DNA of 64,000 nt from Anarhynchus alexandrinus (Eukaryota; Chordata; Aves; Charadriiformes; Charadriidae). Made by a program: the position numbers and the translations under genes. The notes beneath the pieces were generated by a model. The model saw nothing but the letters and a program-made list of their open reading frames with translations. It had not been told where the DNA came from and searched no databases. Each line of letters starts with the position of its first letter. Position 1 is the first letter of the stretch. Shown one piece after another: positions 61,786-64,000 of this stretch. The DNA is taken from the NCBI GenBank assembly GCA_008711295.1, contig VUYV01000322.1, forward strand, positions 87,726 to 151,725. The letters run 5' to 3'.

Positions 61786-64000
61786 GTAAGTAACATCTAA
61801 AGAAACCTTCAGTATTTTGGAATTAAAAAACCAGGAGGAAAAATGGGAAACAGTATAAAGGGTAAGGTTATAACAGCAGAGTATTTTTTCTGATCTGGCA
61901 ACAGTCACCCTTTGACACAGCTTTACTATAGATGGTATCGTCCTCTTGGGGCTTCCAGTAGAGCAATGTGTCTTACAGCCTGTGAGCTGGTCCTCAATCA
62001 TGCAGTTTCAGGTGCAGATTTCCCATGGAATCTAGCATGCCAGAAGAAGAGGAGGCTGTTGCATTCAGAGCACAGCAACTCGTATAAAGTAATTTCTATG
62101 TCCTAATTATTTTTGTACATGGACAAAAATGCTAGTCTGACATGAAGACATATATTGGATTCCATTCTCTATGCTGGTAGAAAATAGCAGCTTTAAAGAT
62201 GAGTTGCAAGTGACTGGCTTGTCGTAGGAGGCTGGTTTTCCTTGCTTTCAACAGTTAAATTTGATTAAATAAGAGCACTTTTGTTTTAAATGTCTTTAGC
62301 TGCTTAATAGAATACACTGAGTGAAAAAACTCAGAGCATGGTGGGCAGGTGTGTACAGTCTGCCAGGGGGGAAAATGCTTCAAACCATCTGAAAAACCAG
62401 AGTACATCATAGCAGAGCTCTCTTTTAAAAAGCGTGGCTATCAGGGGCAGTGTGGGGAGGGGAGAGGTGTGTTCCATAGAGGTGAACTTTAGGTTAATCT
62501 CCCGAGATCTCTAAATTAGGTGTCTGCTCCAAATCACCCTTTAGAAAGGTTTATCTTTGCAGGGTGTGGAGAGAGCCTGGGGAGATTATCGCCAGCTGCA
62601 GAACAGGGGGATTTTACAAAGGCCAGGGGAGCGGGATTTGTGTCAGTTACAGGGAGAGTAACCCCTCAAGTGCTGCTCTTGAAAAAGGACCAATGGTTGA
62701 AAGGCGCATTTTGAAAACTTTGGGTTTTACTGAGCAGAACGCTTGAATGGAGCACTTAAGACTTGAAATGGTTGATTTTCACCTATGTGGTGTATTTTTT
62801 TTCATTAGTTGACAGCAAGTTTTAAATTCTTTCTCTCTTTAAAAAAAAAGTGACACAGAAACTGGAACATTTGAAAATCACAATAATGAGTGTTTACTTG
62901 TTAATTTTAAATGGTATATTAATAAACATACACCTGGGTAGCGCGATATGAGTCAATAGGCACTCAAGCCTTGGTTTTGTTTCCTGCTCTTTGAATTTAC
63001 AACTTCAGTTCAAACATAACTTGTTCATACTCTTGATCAATGCAAGTTCTAAAAAAGGGGGGAAAAAATCTGCCCTCCCCCAAACTATTAAAGCACAAAG
63101 GTTCTATTGCCTGCATTTTTTTTTTTTGTAGAGTTTGGGTTTTTTTGTGGCATCATGTGAAAACCCATGATCATCTGCAGAGAACTTGGAATGAGTTGCA
63201 GCCTGCAAACACTGCATTAGTGAAATGTCTGTTCATTTTTTGCCCTGGGCTTTTGTCTTCTAGCTGTCCATCTTTTCTTTTGTCCTTGAGCTTCTGCCAA
63301 GACTTCTGTCTTGTACTACTGTTTGATTTTTTCCTCTAGCTTTCTTTCAGTTTCTTCAGTTCTTCTTGACCTCCTGATAAGACACCTTTCATTCCTACAA
63401 TCTCTTATCCTCTTGTTCTTGCATTTTACCTTCTTGGAATTTTGTGCCATCTATCCACCAAAATACTTTTTCTTTCATGGCATTTGGCCATACCATTTGG
63501 CCTTTGAATTTTATTTCTGCATTATAGAAACTCCCTCTGACATCACACCTTTCTTCCTTTCTCTGGGCGTGAATTGTACGCTTTTGAACCCTGGTAATTC
63601 TTTTCTGGGTGCATGCAGTCTTGTCATAAATCCTGCCGCCTTTCCTAGGGCCCTTTGCTTCTCATGTAAAGATGCAGAGTTTTACAGGGTGTTTTAGAAG
63701 TAAGCTAGCTTTTCATTTAACACTCTGAAACATAATACAAGGTCAGAATATGAGATGGGGGAGGAAAGCCAAAATGATGTAACTGACGCTGTTTTTCAGG
63801 CCCTTGAGTGTGTAAATTGTACTAATATAATTACCTTGGTTCATATATAATTCATTCACATATCGCACAGTACTTGCGAAAGGTAAATTAGTTTGGAGAG
63901 GCCAGGGAAGTACTGTAATTACGATTGACCTGAATGCACCTTCTGAATAAAGTGTGTTCTTTGTATTGTGCTGACTTTCGGTTCTCATCTATTTACGAAC
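61786..64000 (+). other. PPP3R1: PPP3R1 intron 5, 5' part (runs off the window)
   Basis: The donor is GTAAGTAAC. It is AT-rich with a long pyrimidine-rich stretch at about 63230-63480. The open frames there reflect T/C richness and are not genes. No terminal PPP3R1 exon or other gene is recognised before the window ends. Confidence 0.88.

Noticed and set aside
63040..63697. Open frames of 99 and 128 codons near the right end
   Set aside because: The sequence is a pyrimidine-rich intron tract giving Leu/Ser/Phe-rich text. No homology or splice context fits a gene or the last PPP3R1 exon.

Overview
The window is nuclear DNA from a bird. The evidence is two CR1-type LINE fragments (one carrying the characteristic CR1 3' end), one avian ERV-type solo LTR, a vertebrate multi-exon gene with GT-AG introns, and a CpG-island promoter in otherwise AT-rich DNA. 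The species cannot be fixed from the sequence alone. The LTR ends resemble ERVL-like LTRs that I associate with neoavian genomes, but that is recall, not a search.

Only one protein-coding gene can be recognised: PPP3R1, the regulatory B subunit of calcineurin (calcineurin B type 1), on the + strand. A CpG island at about 24.93-25.68 kb holds its promoter and first exon, which ends exactly on the initiator ATG (25198-25200). Four further coding exons lie at 48625-48664, 58195-58371, 60606-60665 and 61601-61785. Together they give 465 nt, or 155 codons, with every splice phase consistent. This covers the N-myristoylation glycine and all four EF-hand loops. The last roughly 15 codons, the stop codon and the 3'UTR are not in the window, so the gene runs off the right edge.

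Layout: 1-~840, a CR1 fragment on the minus strand, cut by the window edge but with an open reading frame; ~841-24900, apparently intergenic DNA without a recognisable gene; 24.93-25.68 kb, the CpG island and exon 1, with a 90-N gap just inside intron 1; 25201-48624, the 23.4 kb intron 1, containing a roughly 720-bp minus-strand solo LTR and, next to it, an unidentified coding-like stretch on the minus strand; 48665-58194, intron 2, with a 134-N gap whose two flanks are near-duplicates; 58372-60605, intron 3, with a truncated CR1 3' end; 60666-61600, intron 4; 61786-64000, the start of intron 5.

I saw no evidence of a new multi-gene system. The observations most worth checking are two possible unannotated micro-exons in PPP3R1 introns (one frame-breaking, one frame-preserving), the coding-like minus-strand segment in intron 1, the duplicated flanks of the second assembly gap, and several long perfect palindromes.
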